Source: Acaudatibacter sp035532115
GTDB taxonomy: Bacteria > Pseudomonadota > Alphaproteobacteria > Caulobacterales > Caulobacteraceae
Length of the DNA stretch: 64,000 nucleotides
Direction of reading: 5' to 3'
NCBI GenBank assembly: GCA_035532115.1
Contig: DATKRO010000089.1
Coordinates: 34,226 to 98,225, forward strand
In this document: in pieces, positions 26,328 to 37,877 of the stretch
Position numbering within the stretch: position 1 is the stretch's first letter
Layout of the letters: each line of letters begins with the position of its first letter
The notes under the pieces: model-generated
Told to the model about the DNA's origin: nothing
The model's input: the letters and a program-made list of their open reading frames with translations, nothing else
Database searches by the model: none
Program-made: the position numbers and the translations under genes

Positions 26328-29300
26328 ATGGGGCGATCTTCAATTTCCAAGTCAGCTTTCCTCTCGACCGCAGTTGCTGGTTTCCTCGGCGCGGCGACGC
26401 TTGGGGTTATCGCCGCTCTTGCCGCGGCCGCCCCCGCCAGGGCCGATCCGGGCCGCATCTACTGCTTCACGGCCCAGAATCTCTATGACTACAAAGGTCT
26501 CACCAACGAGCCCACCGAAGACACTCTGATCAGCCCCGACGGCTCGTTCAGCAACGGACAGGACTGGAACGGCGCCTATTCGTCGATCGACACCAACAGC
26601 GGCGTCTGTCTCGGCAAGCTGCCGCCCGGGCCGAACGACAACCTGCTGGTCGGACCGGTCAGCAACGGGACCACCTTCCTCAGCACGACCATCGGCGGCG
26701 GCGGCGGCGCCTATCAGAGCCTGTTCGCCGGCGGCGATACGATAAGTTCCGGCGTCACTCTGACCCTGGACACGAACGGCTCACCATTCGCCACCAGCGT
26801 CACCGCGGCGTCGGGGCAGATCACCTTCCAAGGCGGGCTGAGCGCCGGCACGATCATCAACCTCACCAATCTCGACGCACCGAACCCCGCCCAATATACG
26901 CTGGGCGGGGGCGCCTATTCCGCGATCAGCGCCATCTACATAAGCGGCGCGACGGTGACGGCGCCCTCCGGCGCCACGCTGCAGGCGCCGCAAGTGCACC
27001 TCGACGGCGACCTGGAACTCGGCGGCAAGCTCGCCGCCAGCAGCTTCCTGACCGTCGGCGAATTCGGCGCCGGGACGTTGAACATCCAGTCGGGCGCCTC
27101 GGTGACCAGCGGCAACGGCTTCATCGGCGGCTTTGCGGGCTCGAGCGGCAACGTCAAGGTCAATGGATCGTGGACGCTCACGGGCTATCTGATCGACGGC
27201 CAACTCGGCACGGGCAACCTCAATGTCGGCGCCGGCGGCCAGATCACCACCGGCGACTTCATGACCGTCGGCGCGGGCGCGGGCACGAGCGTCCTCGACA
27301 TCAACGGCGGCGGCAAGGTTACCCTCACGACCGCCTCGGGGCTTCCGACCGACCTGGCCCTGAACACCGCCATCGCCCCTAACTCGGTCGCCAATGTCAC
27401 CGTCGACGGCGCCGGCACGGTCCTGACCATCAACGGCTCGTTCAATCTCGGCTTCGGGGGCACGGCGACGATGAACGTGACCGGCGGTGGCGACGTCGAC
27501 GAAAAGGGCGCCATCGTCCGGATTGGCCGCTACGGGACCGGGACGCTGAATCTGGTCGGCCCCGGCTCGAAGTTCTCGTTCGCCTCCGGGACTATCTTTC
27601 AGGTGGGGACTTTCGGCATGGGCGCCCTCAGCCTGAGCCAGGGCTTCCAACTCGACACCGGCGCGGCGGCGGTGACCATCGGGGATCAGACCAGCGGCAA
27701 TGGGACGGCGGTGATCACCGGGTCCGGTTCGAGCTGGACGGCCGCGGGAACCACGATCATCGGCAACAGCGGAACCGGCGCCGTGACGGTCAGCGACGGA
27801 GGCCTCCTCGACACCGGCGAGGCCGACGTCACCATCGGCTCGGCGGCGGCCGGCGGCGGGACCGTCTCCGTCTCCGACGGCGGGTCCAGCTGGACCGTGG
27901 GCGGAAACCTCACCATTGGCGATGCCGGCATGGGTACGGTGAAGGTCAGCGGCGGCGGTTCGCTGGTTCTGGGCGGCGACGAGATCCATCTCGGCAAATC
28001 CGCGGGCGGGAGCGGGACCCTGTCGCTCTCGGACGCGGCGTCGACGATCTCCTTCCCCTCCGTGCCGGAATTCCTGATCGGGGAGGCCGGGACGGGCGAA
28101 CTCGACCTGAGCAAGGGCTTCAGCCTGAGCACGGGCGCCGCGGAGATCACCCTCGGTTCGGCTTCCGGGAGCACCGGAACGGCGACCCTCTCGGGCGGGG
28201 GGACCACCTGGACGATGGGCCAGCATCTGACGGTCGGTGACAGCGGCGCCGGTGAGGTCACCGTCGTCGGCGGCGCCTCGATGGTCGTTCAGCCAGGCGG
28301 CGATGTCTATCTCGGCAAAGCCTCAGACGGCAGCGGACGGCTGGTGCTGGACGGCTCCAAGTCGAAGCTGGCGGTAAGCGACGCCGATGTTCACGTCGGC
28401 GAGGCGGGGAGCGGCGACGTCAGCATTCAGAACGGAGCGACCCTCGACTGGAGCACCGCGTCCGTGGTGGTTGGGGTGCGGCAGGACTCGTCTGGGACCA
28501 TCGAAGTGCTCAAGAAGGCCACGCTGAAGGTGAACGAACTGGAGATGGGCGGCGCCGGAACCGGCACGCTGACAGTGGGGACCGTCGACCAGCATACTGC
28601 GACGTTCGTGGCCATCGACGGCACGCAGCTCGGGGCCGAGGGCGGGACGGGCAACCTGGCGATCGGTCCAGGTTCGAAGGCCATCTTCAACGGCGAACTC
28701 ACCATCGGCGTCACCGGCGCTGGCCACATGACCGTCGCCGGGCAGGCCCTGGCAGACGGGGACCTCACGGTCGGCGAGTATTCCGCGTCGAATCTGAGCT
28801 TGTCGGGTGGGAAGCTTACCGCGCAGAAGAACTTGGTGCTCGGCGCGAACGACGGCAAGAGCACTCTGTCGCTCGATAACCGCTCCAGTTTCAAGGTCCA
28901 GGGCAGCGTTTCGATGGGCGGCGCCGGGTCGGACCTGCTCGTCGCTGGCGGCAGCAAGTTCAAATCCGCCGCTTCGCAGGCCATGACGGTCGGCGCCGAC
29001 GAGGGCGGCGGCGTCTACGGCCTCGACATCGCAAGCGGGGGGCAGGTGAGTCTGAAAGGCGGCGCCGAGATCAGGGCCGGCAACGCCTTTGCTATGTCGG
29101 TCGACGGCGTGGGTTCGACGTTCGGCGCGGACTACCTCGCGACCGACGCCGTGGCTTCCACCTTGCAGGTCACCAACGGCGCCCAGGTGAATCTCAGCGC
29201 CGCCACCTGCAGCTGCACCGCCTTGAGCTGGTTGGGCGCGATCTCGGTTCGAGGCGGCGCAGCCCTCGCAGCTCCGACGGCCAATCTGGGCTTGCAGGCG

Positions 29301-31058
29301 AGCCTGACCGCGGACAGCGGCGGTTCGGCGACCTTCGCCCAGGGCCTGGACTTGCAGGCTGGGTCGAGCCTCAACGTTGTGGGCGGGGGTCTGGTAGCCG
29401 TCGGCGCGCCCAACGGCTCACTCGTGGCCGGCCAGGTCGTGGTCGGGCCGGGGGGAACCTTGAAGGGCTTCGCCGGCGGCGCGCCGCCGCTGATCCTGGG
29501 CCAACTGGTCATCCAGAGCGGCGGCGCCGTGCTGGGCCCCTTGGGCGTCAGCGGCAACGTCCTGAACAACGGCACGCAGACGCTCGGCGACGACCCCTCA
29601 ATCGTCACCGTCAACGGCTCCTACACGCTGGGCGCCACCGGAGTCATCATCGCCGAGATCGGGCCGATGTCCTACAGCCAGTTGATCGTCAACGGCCCCG
29701 TGACCCTGAATGGTGGCACGCTGGAGTTCCAGCCCGTGCAAGGCGGGACGTTACAGCTCGGCAAGAGCTACAACGTCCTCTCCGCATCCGGCGCGGTGAC
29801 CGGGACCTTCGCCGATGTCACCGTGGCGCAGCCGGCGGGCCTGCCGTTCATCGACCTCGCCCCCAGCTTCGTCGACGGGACCCTGGAGGTGACTGCGGTC
29901 CACATGCCGGGGTCCTTCGCCTCGGTCGCGACGACGCCGGACCAGCACGCCGTCGGAAGCGCGCTGGACCGCGCCGCGCCCTCCGCGACCGGCGCCCTCC
30001 ACGACCTGATCGCCGCGCTTTCGTTCGACGATGCGCCGACAGTGCTGGCGGACCTCGATCCGCTGTCAGGCGAGGGCTATGCCGACTTCGCCGAAGCCGG
30101 AATCGAGGCCAATCGCCAGTTCGCCGCCACGCTGCGCGGGGCGGCGGCGCAGACAAGCGGACGCGATACGGCGCTGGCGGCGTTCAACGCACCCCGCCAG
30201 CGGCTGGCGGCCAAGAACGTAGGCGGCGACCCCAGCATCTGGATGACCGCCGTCGGCGGATTCGACCATGCCGGCGGCCTTGATGGCGCCCACTCTGTGC
30301 GGACCACCGCCGGCGGCTTCGCCGGTGGCGTCGACCTCAGCCCTGCGCCGCACTGGGCATTCGGCGGCGGCCTCGGCTACCTGCGTTCCGGCCTAGACGT
30401 CGGGCCTCGGGGCGCCGGCGCGCTCGACACATATCAGGGCGCGCTGTACGGCGGCTATTCCGCGGCGCGGATCTATGCCGACGCGGTCGCGGGCTATGCC
30501 CATAGCGCGGGCGAACTGCACCGCTCGCTGGCGCCGGCGGCGGCGCTGACCGCCCAGGGCCACTTCCAGGCGGATCAGTATTTCGCCTCCGGCGAAGCCG
30601 GCGTCGATCTTGCAAAGTGGAACGGCGTGAAGCTGACGCCCTTCGCGGCGCTAGACGCCGTCCGTTACGTGGAGGCGGCGTTCACCGAGACCGGCGCGGC
30701 CGAACTCGGTCTGGCGGTGGACGGGCGGCGGACGGATTCGCTCCGGTCGGACCTGGGCGTCCAGCTTTCCACGGCCGGGCGCGGCGACGCCGGCGCCCCC
30801 TTCGTGGCCTCGCTGAGATTGGGTTGGGGGCATGAGTTCGCTGACCCCGTGCGCTCGGTTGCGGCCGCGTTCATCGGCGCGCCTGACGTTTCCTTCACCG
30901 TCGCAGGCCCGCCGGAGACGCGGGACTTCGCGGTGATCGGCCTCGAGGTCGGGGCGAACCTCCACGAGGGCGCAAACCTCTCCGCCCGCTACGACGCCGA
31001 CGTCTCGGGCCGGACTCTCGATCAGCTTCTGAGCCTGAACGCCCATTTCGCCTGGTGA
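26328..31058 (+). CDS. Large autotransporter outer-membrane protein (type Va)
   Basis: A 1576-residue secreted protein. The ATG at 26328 follows a G-rich ribosome site; a GTG at 26304 would add eight residues. A signal peptide ends near the alanine run and ARADPG (about residue 40). The passenger, about 45-1180, consists of beta-helix repeats, many built on a theme of glycine turns such as TIGDAGMGTVKVSGGGS and VGEAGSGDVSIQNGA, the pattern of large adhesin-like autotransporters. From about 1300 to the end is the 12-stranded translocator barrel, ending in HFAW, a terminal aromatic typical for BAM recognition. No protease or lipase site is visible, so adhesion or aggregation is the likely role. 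Confidence 0.9.
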   Translation: MGRSSISKSAFLSTAVAGFLGAATLGVIAALAAAAPARADPGRIYCFTAQNLYDYKGLTNEPTEDTLISPDGSFSNGQDWNGAYSSIDTNSGVCLGKLPPGPNDNLLVGPVSNGTTFLSTTIGGGGGAYQSLFAGGDTISSGVTLTLDTNGSPFATSVTAASGQITFQGGLSAGTIINLTNLDAPNPAQYTLGGGAYSAISAIYISGATVTAPSGATLQAPQVHLDGDLELGGKLAASSFLTVGEFGAGTLNIQSGASVTSGNGFIGGFAGSSGNVKVNGSWTLTGYLIDGQLGTGNLNVGAGGQITTGDFMTVGAGAGTSVLDINGGGKVTLTTASGLPTDLALNTAIAPNSVANVTVDGAGTVLTINGSFNLGFGGTATMNVTGGGDVDEKGAIVRIGRYGTGTLNLVGPGSKFSFASGTIFQVGTFGMGALSLSQGFQLDTGAAAVTIGDQTSGNGTAVITGSGSSWTAAGTTIIGNSGTGAVTVSDGGLLDTGEADVTIGSAAAGGGTVSVSDGGSSWTVGGNLTIGDAGMGTVKVSGGGSLVLGGDEIHLGKSAGGSGTLSLSDAASTISFPSVPEFLIGEAGTGELDLSKGFSLSTGAAEITLGSASGSTGTATLSGGGTTWTMGQHLTVGDSGAGEVTVVGGASMVVQPGGDVYLGKASDGSGRLVLDGSKSKLAVSDADVHVGEAGSGDVSIQNGATLDWSTASVVVGVRQDSSGTIEVLKKATLKVNELEMGGAGTGTLTVGTVDQHTATFVAIDGTQLGAEGGTGNLAIGPGSKAIFNGELTIGVTGAGHMTVAGQALADGDLTVGEYSASNLSLSGGKLTAQKNLVLGANDGKSTLSLDNRSSFKVQGSVSMGGAGSDLLVAGGSKFKSAASQAMTVGADEGGGVYGLDIASGGQVSLKGGAEIRAGNAFAMSVDGVGSTFGADYLATDAVASTLQVTNGAQVNLSAATCSCTALSWLGAISVRGGAALAAPTANLGLQASLTADSGGSATFAQGLDLQAGSSLNVVGGGLVAVGAPNGSLVAGQVVVGPGGTLKGFAGGAPPLILGQLVIQSGGAVLGPLGVSGNVLNNGTQTLGDDPSIVTVNGSYTLGATGVIIAEIGPMSYSQLIVNGPVTLNGGTLEFQPVQGGTLQLGKSYNVLSASGAVTGTFADVTVAQPAGLPFIDLAPSFVDGTLEVTAVHMPGSFASVATTPDQHAVGSALDRAAPSATGALHDLIAALSFDDAPTVLADLDPLSGEGYADFAEAGIEANRQFAATLRGAAAQTSGRDTALAAFNAPRQRLAAKNVGGDPSIWMTAVGGFDHAGGLDGAHSVRTTAGGFAGGVDLSPAPHWAFGGGLGYLRSGLDVGPRGAGALDTYQGALYGGYSAARIYADAVAGYAHSAGELHRSLAPAAALTAQGHFQADQYFASGEAGVDLAKWNGVKLTPFAALDAVRYVEAAFTETGAAELGLAVDGRRTDSLRSDLGVQLSTAGRGDAGAPFVASLRLGWGHEFADPVRSVAAAFIGAPDVSFTVAGPPETRDFAVIGLEVGANLHEGANLSARYDADVSGRTLDQLLSLNAHFAW

Positions 31059-31138
31059 CGACCTGTCTCCAGGATGCCGACGCCCTGACCGGGTGACAGC
31101 TCGCAGGCGCGCCCGGCGGATCGGCTCGTCCACCTGGA

Positions 31139-31176
31139 TTCAGCGGCGACGGTCGATGGGTTCCGTGACCGCTGAA
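31139..31176. terminator. Hairpin between convergent autotransporter and rpoD genes
   Basis: Arms TTCAGCGG (31139-31146) and CCGCTGAA (31169-31176) pair perfectly, with an inner ACGG/CCGT pair. It sits just past the end of rpoD and 80 bases past the autotransporter stop. There is no T-tract, so intrinsic termination is only possible, not shown. Confidence 0.35.
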
Positions 31177-31183
31177 GCTCTCG

Positions 31184-33142
<1,959 letters not shown>

Positions 33143-33226
33143 CTAAGTCTCCGGTTCGGCCCGAAATCCGCCAGACGAGGCGGGCGCCGAAGATGGTCTA
33201 AGAACCCGAAAATGAAAGGGCCGGCG

Positions 33227-35071
33227 TCAAAACGACCCGCCTTCGCTCCAAATCGTTCCCGACTTCACCGCCCGGCGCAGCGCGTCGCGCTCCGTCTTCA
33301 GCGCGATGACCCGCCCAGCGCCGGCGCCCGCGGCCAGCTCAAGCTTGGCCGCCCCCATGGCGTCCTCCAGCGCCGCCAGCCGGTTCAGCACCGAAAAGGC
33401 GTGCGACCACTGCGACCTAGCGGCGCCCGGGGCGACATCCGATTGAATGAAGGGCGCGCCCGATTTCGCGGCGGCCCGGTCGATGTCGTTCAGCAGCGCG
33501 CCAAATCCTCTCGCGGCGAGATGGCGATGCAAGGCGCCGGTGTCAAGATGGTCCGCCTCCAGCCGCAGACGGATGATTTCCTTCGTCAAATCACCGAGCG
33601 CCGGGTCGCCCAGGCCACGACTCTGCAGATCTTCGAGGTGCTCGTCGAGAAGGGCGGGATCGGCGAGCGCGAACTTCGCGAGCGCCGCCGGCAGGGGATC
33701 GATGTCGCCCGACAGCCGGCGCGCCGCCGAGCGGCCCGCTTCGGTGACGCGCCCATCCGGGCCGCCGCGCCGCTGGAACGCCCCGCCGCCCGGTCGGGCA
33801 GGCAAGAGCGCATCAAAACGTCGCATGAGTTCGTCGCGATAGGCCAAGGAGAGATCGGGCTCGGCGATGGCGCCGGAGGCGCGGCGCAGCCGCTGCTTCA
33901 GGCCGGCGCGGCGTTCGGGCGTATCGAGCGGGCCGAGGTCGCGCTCGCGGGCGAAGAGCAGGTCGGCGAAGCCCGTGGTCGCGGCGAGCCTCGCCTTCAG
34001 CGTCGCAGCGCCTTCGGAGCGAAGCACGGCGTCCGGATCCTTGCCGCCCAGCGCCAGGGCGAACCTGAAGCTGCGGCCGGCCCGCAGCAGCGGCAGCGCG
34101 CGATCCATGGCGCGGAACGCCGCGACGCGGCCGGCCGCGTCGCCGTCGAAGCAGAGCGTCGGCTCGTCGCACAGCCGCCACAGCGCCTGCATCTGCTCCT
34201 CGGTGAGCGCCGTTCCCATGGGCGCCACCGCCGCGACGCCGGCGCGCTGGCAGGCGATCGCGTCCATGTAGCCCTCGACCACCACCAGCGGCGCGCCCTC
34301 GCCGCCGGCGTGCAGCAGGCGCCGCGCGTCGGCGAGGCCATAGAGCACGTGGCCCTTGTGGAAGAGTTCGGTCTCCGGCCCGTTCAGATATTTCGCCCGC
34401 GCCTCGGGGTCGAGCGCCCGGCCGCCGAAGGATACGATGCGGCCGCGGGCGTCGGCGATGGGGAAGATGATCCGCTCGCGGAAGCGGTCATAGGGTGCGC
34501 CGCCGTCCTCGGGGGCAATCAGGAGCCCGGCCTCGACCAGCGCCTGCGGCAGCGCCCCCTTGGCGACGAGATAGTCCTTCAGCGCCGTGCGAGCGGGCGG
34601 CGCATAGCCAAGGCCGAAGCGCTTCCACTCCGCCTCGGGCAGTCCCCGCCCCTCCAGATAGGCGCGCGCCTCGCGCCCGACGGGACGGCGAAGCTCGGCC
34701 GCGAACCAGGCGGCTGCCAGATCCAGCCAGTCGGCGAGGCCCTGCCGCTTCTTCTCGGTCTCGGCCGCGCGCGGATCCGGCTCGGGCAGGGTCATGCCGG
34801 CATCGGCCGCCAGTCGTTCGACCGCCTCGACGAAGGAGAGCCGCTCGCTCTCCTGCAGGAAGCTGATCAGATCGCCGTTCTTGCCTGACGAGAAATCGAA
34901 GAAGTGGCCCTTGTCGTCGTTGACGAAGAACGACGGCGTCCGCTCCTTGGTGAACGGCGACAGGCCGACGAACTCGCGCCCCTGCCGCCGCAGCTTCACC
35001 GTCTTGCCGATGACATCGGAAAGCCGGAGCCGCGATTTCAGCTCGTCGAGAAAGGCGTCGTCGAAGCGCAC
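33227..35071 (-). CDS. dnaG: DNA primase DnaG
   Basis: A 614-residue primase that makes RNA primers for replication. The N-terminal domain is present but the zinc cysteines are missing: where CPFH and CxxC are expected, the sequence has LSPFTKERTPSFFV and FDFSSGKNG. The TOPRIM core follows with VVVEGYMDAIA and the metal-binding CFDGDAAGR. The C-terminal helicase-interaction domain is short and shows no strong motif. Start is a GTG at 35071 with MRFDDAFLDELKSRL, as in other alphaproteobacterial primases. Transcribed with rpoD. Loss of zinc ligands seems usual for this class of bacteria, judged from memory of relatives. Confidence 0.97.
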   Translation of the reverse strand: MRFDDAFLDELKSRLRLSDVIGKTVKLRRQGREFVGLSPFTKERTPSFFVNDDKGHFFDFSSGKNGDLISFLQESERLSFVEAVERLAADAGMTLPEPDPRAAETEKKRQGLADWLDLAAAWFAAELRRPVGREARAYLEGRGLPEAEWKRFGLGYAPPARTALKDYLVAKGALPQALVEAGLLIAPEDGGAPYDRFRERIIFPIADARGRIVSFGGRALDPEARAKYLNGPETELFHKGHVLYGLADARRLLHAGGEGAPLVVVEGYMDAIACQRAGVAAVAPMGTALTEEQMQALWRLCDEPTLCFDGDAAGRVAAFRAMDRALPLLRAGRSFRFALALGGKDPDAVLRSEGAATLKARLAATTGFADLLFARERDLGPLDTPERRAGLKQRLRRASGAIAEPDLSLAYRDELMRRFDALLPARPGGGAFQRRGGPDGRVTEAGRSAARRLSGDIDPLPAALAKFALADPALLDEHLEDLQSRGLGDPALGDLTKEIIRLRLEADHLDTGALHRHLAARGFGALLNDIDRAAAKSGAPFIQSDVAPGAARSQWSHAFSVLNRLAALEDAMGAAKLELAAGAGAGRVIALKTERDALRRAVKSGTIWSEGGSF

Positions 35072-35165
35072 GGCGCAGATGATAGCGCGAAGCGGGCGAG
35101 AGTCGCAGCCGCCGGGAACGGTTGCTCGACGCTCTCGACGAGGCGCAGGGCAGATTGGTGTTGCC

Positions 35166-35185
35166 TTGACACCGTCATGATGTCA
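35166..35185. promoter_or_regulatory. Inverted repeat TGACA-N9-TGTCA before the HicB-like operon
   Basis: The segment contains TTGACA (35166-35171), which could be a -35 box, and the inverted repeat TGACA (35167-35171) / TGTCA (35181-35185); GTCAT also occurs twice as a direct repeat. It ends 12 bases before the ATG of the ribbon-helix-helix protein gene, which suggests autoregulation. A matching -10 box at normal spacing is not evident. Confidence 0.4.
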
Positions 35186-35196
35186 TAGTGGCGCCC

Positions 35197-35673
35197 ATGG
35201 ACATCAACCGCCTCCTCGACGCCCTGCGCCAGGATCTGGCGCGCGCGGCCGAGCTGGGCGCAGACGACGTGCGCGCCGCGGCCGAGCGTCTGACGCTGGC
35301 GCTGGAGCCGGCCTTGCGCCTGGCGCTGATGGACGGGCTCGGCCAGGCCGCCGCGGAAATCGGCGAGGCCTGGCCCGGCGTCAGCATCGGCGTGCGGCTG
35401 AAGGGCCGCGACCCGCAGTTCGTGGTGGAAGGCGCGCCTTCCCCGGCTGAGACGCCCTTCGAGACCGACGACGGCGAGCCCGTGGCCAGGATCACCTTGC
35501 GCCTTCCCGAGGCGCTGAAGGGCCGCGCCGAAGCCCAGGCCGCCCGGCGCGGCCAGTCGCTCAACACCTGGCTGGTGGCCGCCGCCCGCGCCGCCGCGGC
35601 CGATGAGCCACGAGGCCACGGACCAGCCCGTCATGGCGCGTCTGGCCGGCACATGAAGGGATGGGTGCGATGA
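35197..35673 (+). CDS. HicB-like ribbon-helix-helix protein
   Basis: A 158-residue protein. The N-terminal two thirds are helical (DINRLLDALRQDLARAAELG) with a short beta part; the C-terminal segment VARITLRLPEALKGRAEAQA plus GQSLNTWLVAAARAA is a ribbon-helix-helix DNA-binding motif as in HicB antitoxins. There is no HicA toxin gene beside it. Instead its stop overlaps the start of the DUF4097 gene (ATGA at 35670-35673), so it is more likely an operon regulator than an antitoxin. An inverted repeat lies just upstream. The start at 35197 is preferred to one at 35188 because of position relative to that repeat. Confidence 0.75.
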   Translation: MDINRLLDALRQDLARAAELGADDVRAAAERLTLALEPALRLALMDGLGQAAAEIGEAWPGVSIGVRLKGRDPQFVVEGAPSPAETPFETDDGEPVARITLRLPEALKGRAEAQAARRGQSLNTWLVAAARAAAADEPRGHGPARHGASGRHMKGWVR

Positions 35674-36536
35674 GCGACGACAACCGCCGCGAGACGTTCT
35701 GGACGCCGGAACCGCCGAGGTTGCGCGTCGAGATTCCCAAGGGCCGGATCCGGTTGAGCGCCAGCGGGCCCGGCGAGACGCGCATCGAGCTCGTCGCGCT
35801 CGACGGCGACGCCCGGTCCAGGACCATGATCGCCGGGGCCGAGATCGCCCAGAACGGCGCCGAGATCCTGGTGCGGGTCCGCAGCGACGGCCGCTCCCGG
35901 TTTTTCGGCCTAGGCGGATCCATCGAGGCGCTGATCCAGGCGCCTGCTGGCGCGGACGCGGTCCTTTCCACCGGCGCGGGGAAGATTGAGACGAGGGGCC
36001 GCCTCGGCAAGCTGGATGTCCGCAGCGGCGCGGGCGCCATCTCGGTGGACGACTGCGCCGAGGCCCACGCGCGGTCCGGCGCCGGAGCCATCGCCATCGG
36101 CTCGGCCTCCGGGTCCGTCGACGCCAAGAGCGGCAGCGGCGGGGTCAAGGTCGGCAAGGTCGGCGCCGACGCCGCCCTCGCCACCGGCGCGGGCAGCACC
36201 GAGCTCGCCGAGGTCGCCGGCGCGGCGCGGCTCGCCACCGGCGTCGGGGACATCGACATCGGACGGGCGGGCGATGCGGTCGAAGCCTTCTGCGCGGCGG
36301 GCAGCATCCGCGTGCGCCGCGCCGATCACGGCCGCGTCCGCGCCCAGACCGTGGCCGGCGCCGTCTCGGTGGGGGTGGCGAGCGGCGTCGCGGCGCTGCT
36401 AGACGTCAGCACCCTGAGCGGGCGCGTCAACTCCGAGCTCGGCGCCTGCGACGCGCCGGGCGAGGGCGAGCCCAGGGTCGAACTGATCCTCTCGACCGTC
36501 AGCGGCGCCGTGAACCTGGCGCGGGTGCGGCCATGA
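35670..36536 (+). CDS. DUF4097-family beta-repeat protein
   Basis: A 288-residue protein made of short repeated beta strands, with turns such as VLSTGAGKIETRGRLGKLDV and RSGAGAISVDDCAEAHARSG, the parallel beta-helix pattern of DUF4097/DUF4098 putative adhesins. No signal peptide or membrane helix is present, so it is probably cytoplasmic despite the adhesin label. The start overlaps the stop of the HicB-like gene and its own stop overlaps the start of the esterase gene, both as ATGA, indicating tight coupling. Biological role unknown. Confidence 0.85.
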   Translation: MSDDNRRETFWTPEPPRLRVEIPKGRIRLSASGPGETRIELVALDGDARSRTMIAGAEIAQNGAEILVRVRSDGRSRFFGLGGSIEALIQAPAGADAVLSTGAGKIETRGRLGKLDVRSGAGAISVDDCAEAHARSGAGAIAIGSASGSVDAKSGSGGVKVGKVGADAALATGAGSTELAEVAGAARLATGVGDIDIGRAGDAVEAFCAAGSIRVRRADHGRVRAQTVAGAVSVGVASGVAALLDVSTLSGRVNSELGACDAPGEGEPRVELILSTVSGAVNLARVRP

Positions 36537-37413
36537 CGCAGCCGCAACGTCTGCGCGATCCGGCGCGCCTCCCAGGGGCGATCCAGTTCGACATGGAGTC
36601 GCGCGCCGCCAGCCGCGCCTACCGCATCTTCGTCGCGGTCCCGCCGGTGCCGCCGCCAGCTTCAGGCTATCCGCTGCTCGTGACCACCGACGGCAACATG
36701 ACCTTCCCGATCGCCGCGGCGATGGGCGCGCTGTTCGCCCTCGGCGGCGAGCCGGCGCTGGTGGTCGGCGTTGGCTATCCAGCCGAGAATCCGCTGGAAC
36801 TGACGCGCCTGCGCTTTCGCGACCTCACCGCGCCGACGCCGCAGCCCGGGTTCTTCAGATCCCCGGTCAGCCCCGGCTCGGACCCGAGGACATTGGCGGC
36901 GCCGAGGCCTTCGCGCGCTTTCTCATCGAGGAGCTGCGCCCCGCCATCGCCGCGGACTGGCCCGTCGATGCGACGGTGGCGACGCTCTATGGTCACTCGC
37001 TGGCCGGGCTCTTCTGCCTGAACCTCCTCTTCGAGCAGCCGGGCTCGTTCCGCAGTTTCGTCGCCTCCAGCCCCTCGATCTGGTGGAACGATCGCGCGGT
37101 CCTGGCCGGCGAGGCGGCGTTCGCCGATCGGATAGTCCGGCGCGAGGCGGCGCCGCGGCTGCTGGTGACCATGGGCGGCGCCGAACAGAGCACTCCGGCC
37201 AAGCCGCCGCCGGGAATGGACGAGACCCAGATGCAGGCGCTGGTCGAGCACGCCCGCATGGTCGACAACGCCCGCGAGCTGGTGCAGCGGCTGGAAGGTC
37301 TCGACGGCGGCCCCGGCTATCTGGCGCGCTTCCACGCCTTCGAGGGCGACGACCACACCATGGCGCTTGCCGCCTCGATCGCCCGCGCCCTCGCCTTCGC
37401 CTTGCGCGACTAG
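36533..37413 (+). pseudogene. Alpha/beta hydrolase (IroE/Fes-type esterase), frameshifted
   Basis: An esterase-D-like alpha/beta hydrolase of about 293 residues, the family that cleaves enterobactin-type esters and similar substrates. The nucleophile elbow GHSLAG is at about 36990, and a His follows in the EGDDHTMA segment. The first part (to TAPTP at 36838) and the second part (ARVLQIPGQPRLGPEDIGGAEAF to the stop at 37413) are in different frames; one missing base between 36840 and 36841 accounts for it. The start overlaps the DUF4097 stop by 4 bp, making it the third gene of that operon. True decay or a sequencing error cannot be told apart here. Confidence 0.78.
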
Positions 37414-37877
37414 CCGGCCGCTTGGCCGCTTCGCCCCGGCGGGGGGGGCATGAGAATCGTCGCCGGCAACCCCCGTCGCCCGCCGCCGCCGCGCTGAGGG
37501 GCGCCTCCCCCGCTTCGCGGGTGCGGAGGAAGGCGTCCTCGCTCCTTCCCCGCGTCGCGGACAAGGGGGACCGCCGCGCCGCCAGGCGCGGGGGTGGAAG
37601 GCGCGCGTGGAGGTTGGTCGGCGATGGCCAGCGCCGCCGGGCTCGCCATGCCGCGATCGAGGGCGAGCGGCTCCAGCAGCCGGGCCTTGAAGGCCGGACC
37701 GGTCCAGGTGCGCGCCGTTGCGCGGCCGACGTCTCGTTGGCGATCCATCCGTCCTGGCGCCGGTCCCATGGTCATGTAAGCTCGACGGCGGACGAGGCAA
37801 CCAAACGTCGCCTTCGTCAGTCTTCGCCGCAAGCTGCCCAGCGGTCCTGCGCCGCCGGTGCGAGAAGGGAGCGCAAC
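37414..37877. other. Long intergenic region with decayed GC-rich repeats
   Basis: No convincing gene is seen. The part up to about 37600 contains inverted and repeated blocks such as CCTCCCCCGCTTCGCGGG and GGGGGACCGCCGCGCC, of the kind found between genes in Caulobacteraceae. The rest holds weak minus-strand coding-like text (FKARLLEPLALDRG) without a family match. Confidence 0.4.

Noticed and set aside
26781..28226. Long minus-strand frame opposite the autotransporter passenger
   Set aside because: Produced by the repeated GC-rich passenger; no start site or domain.
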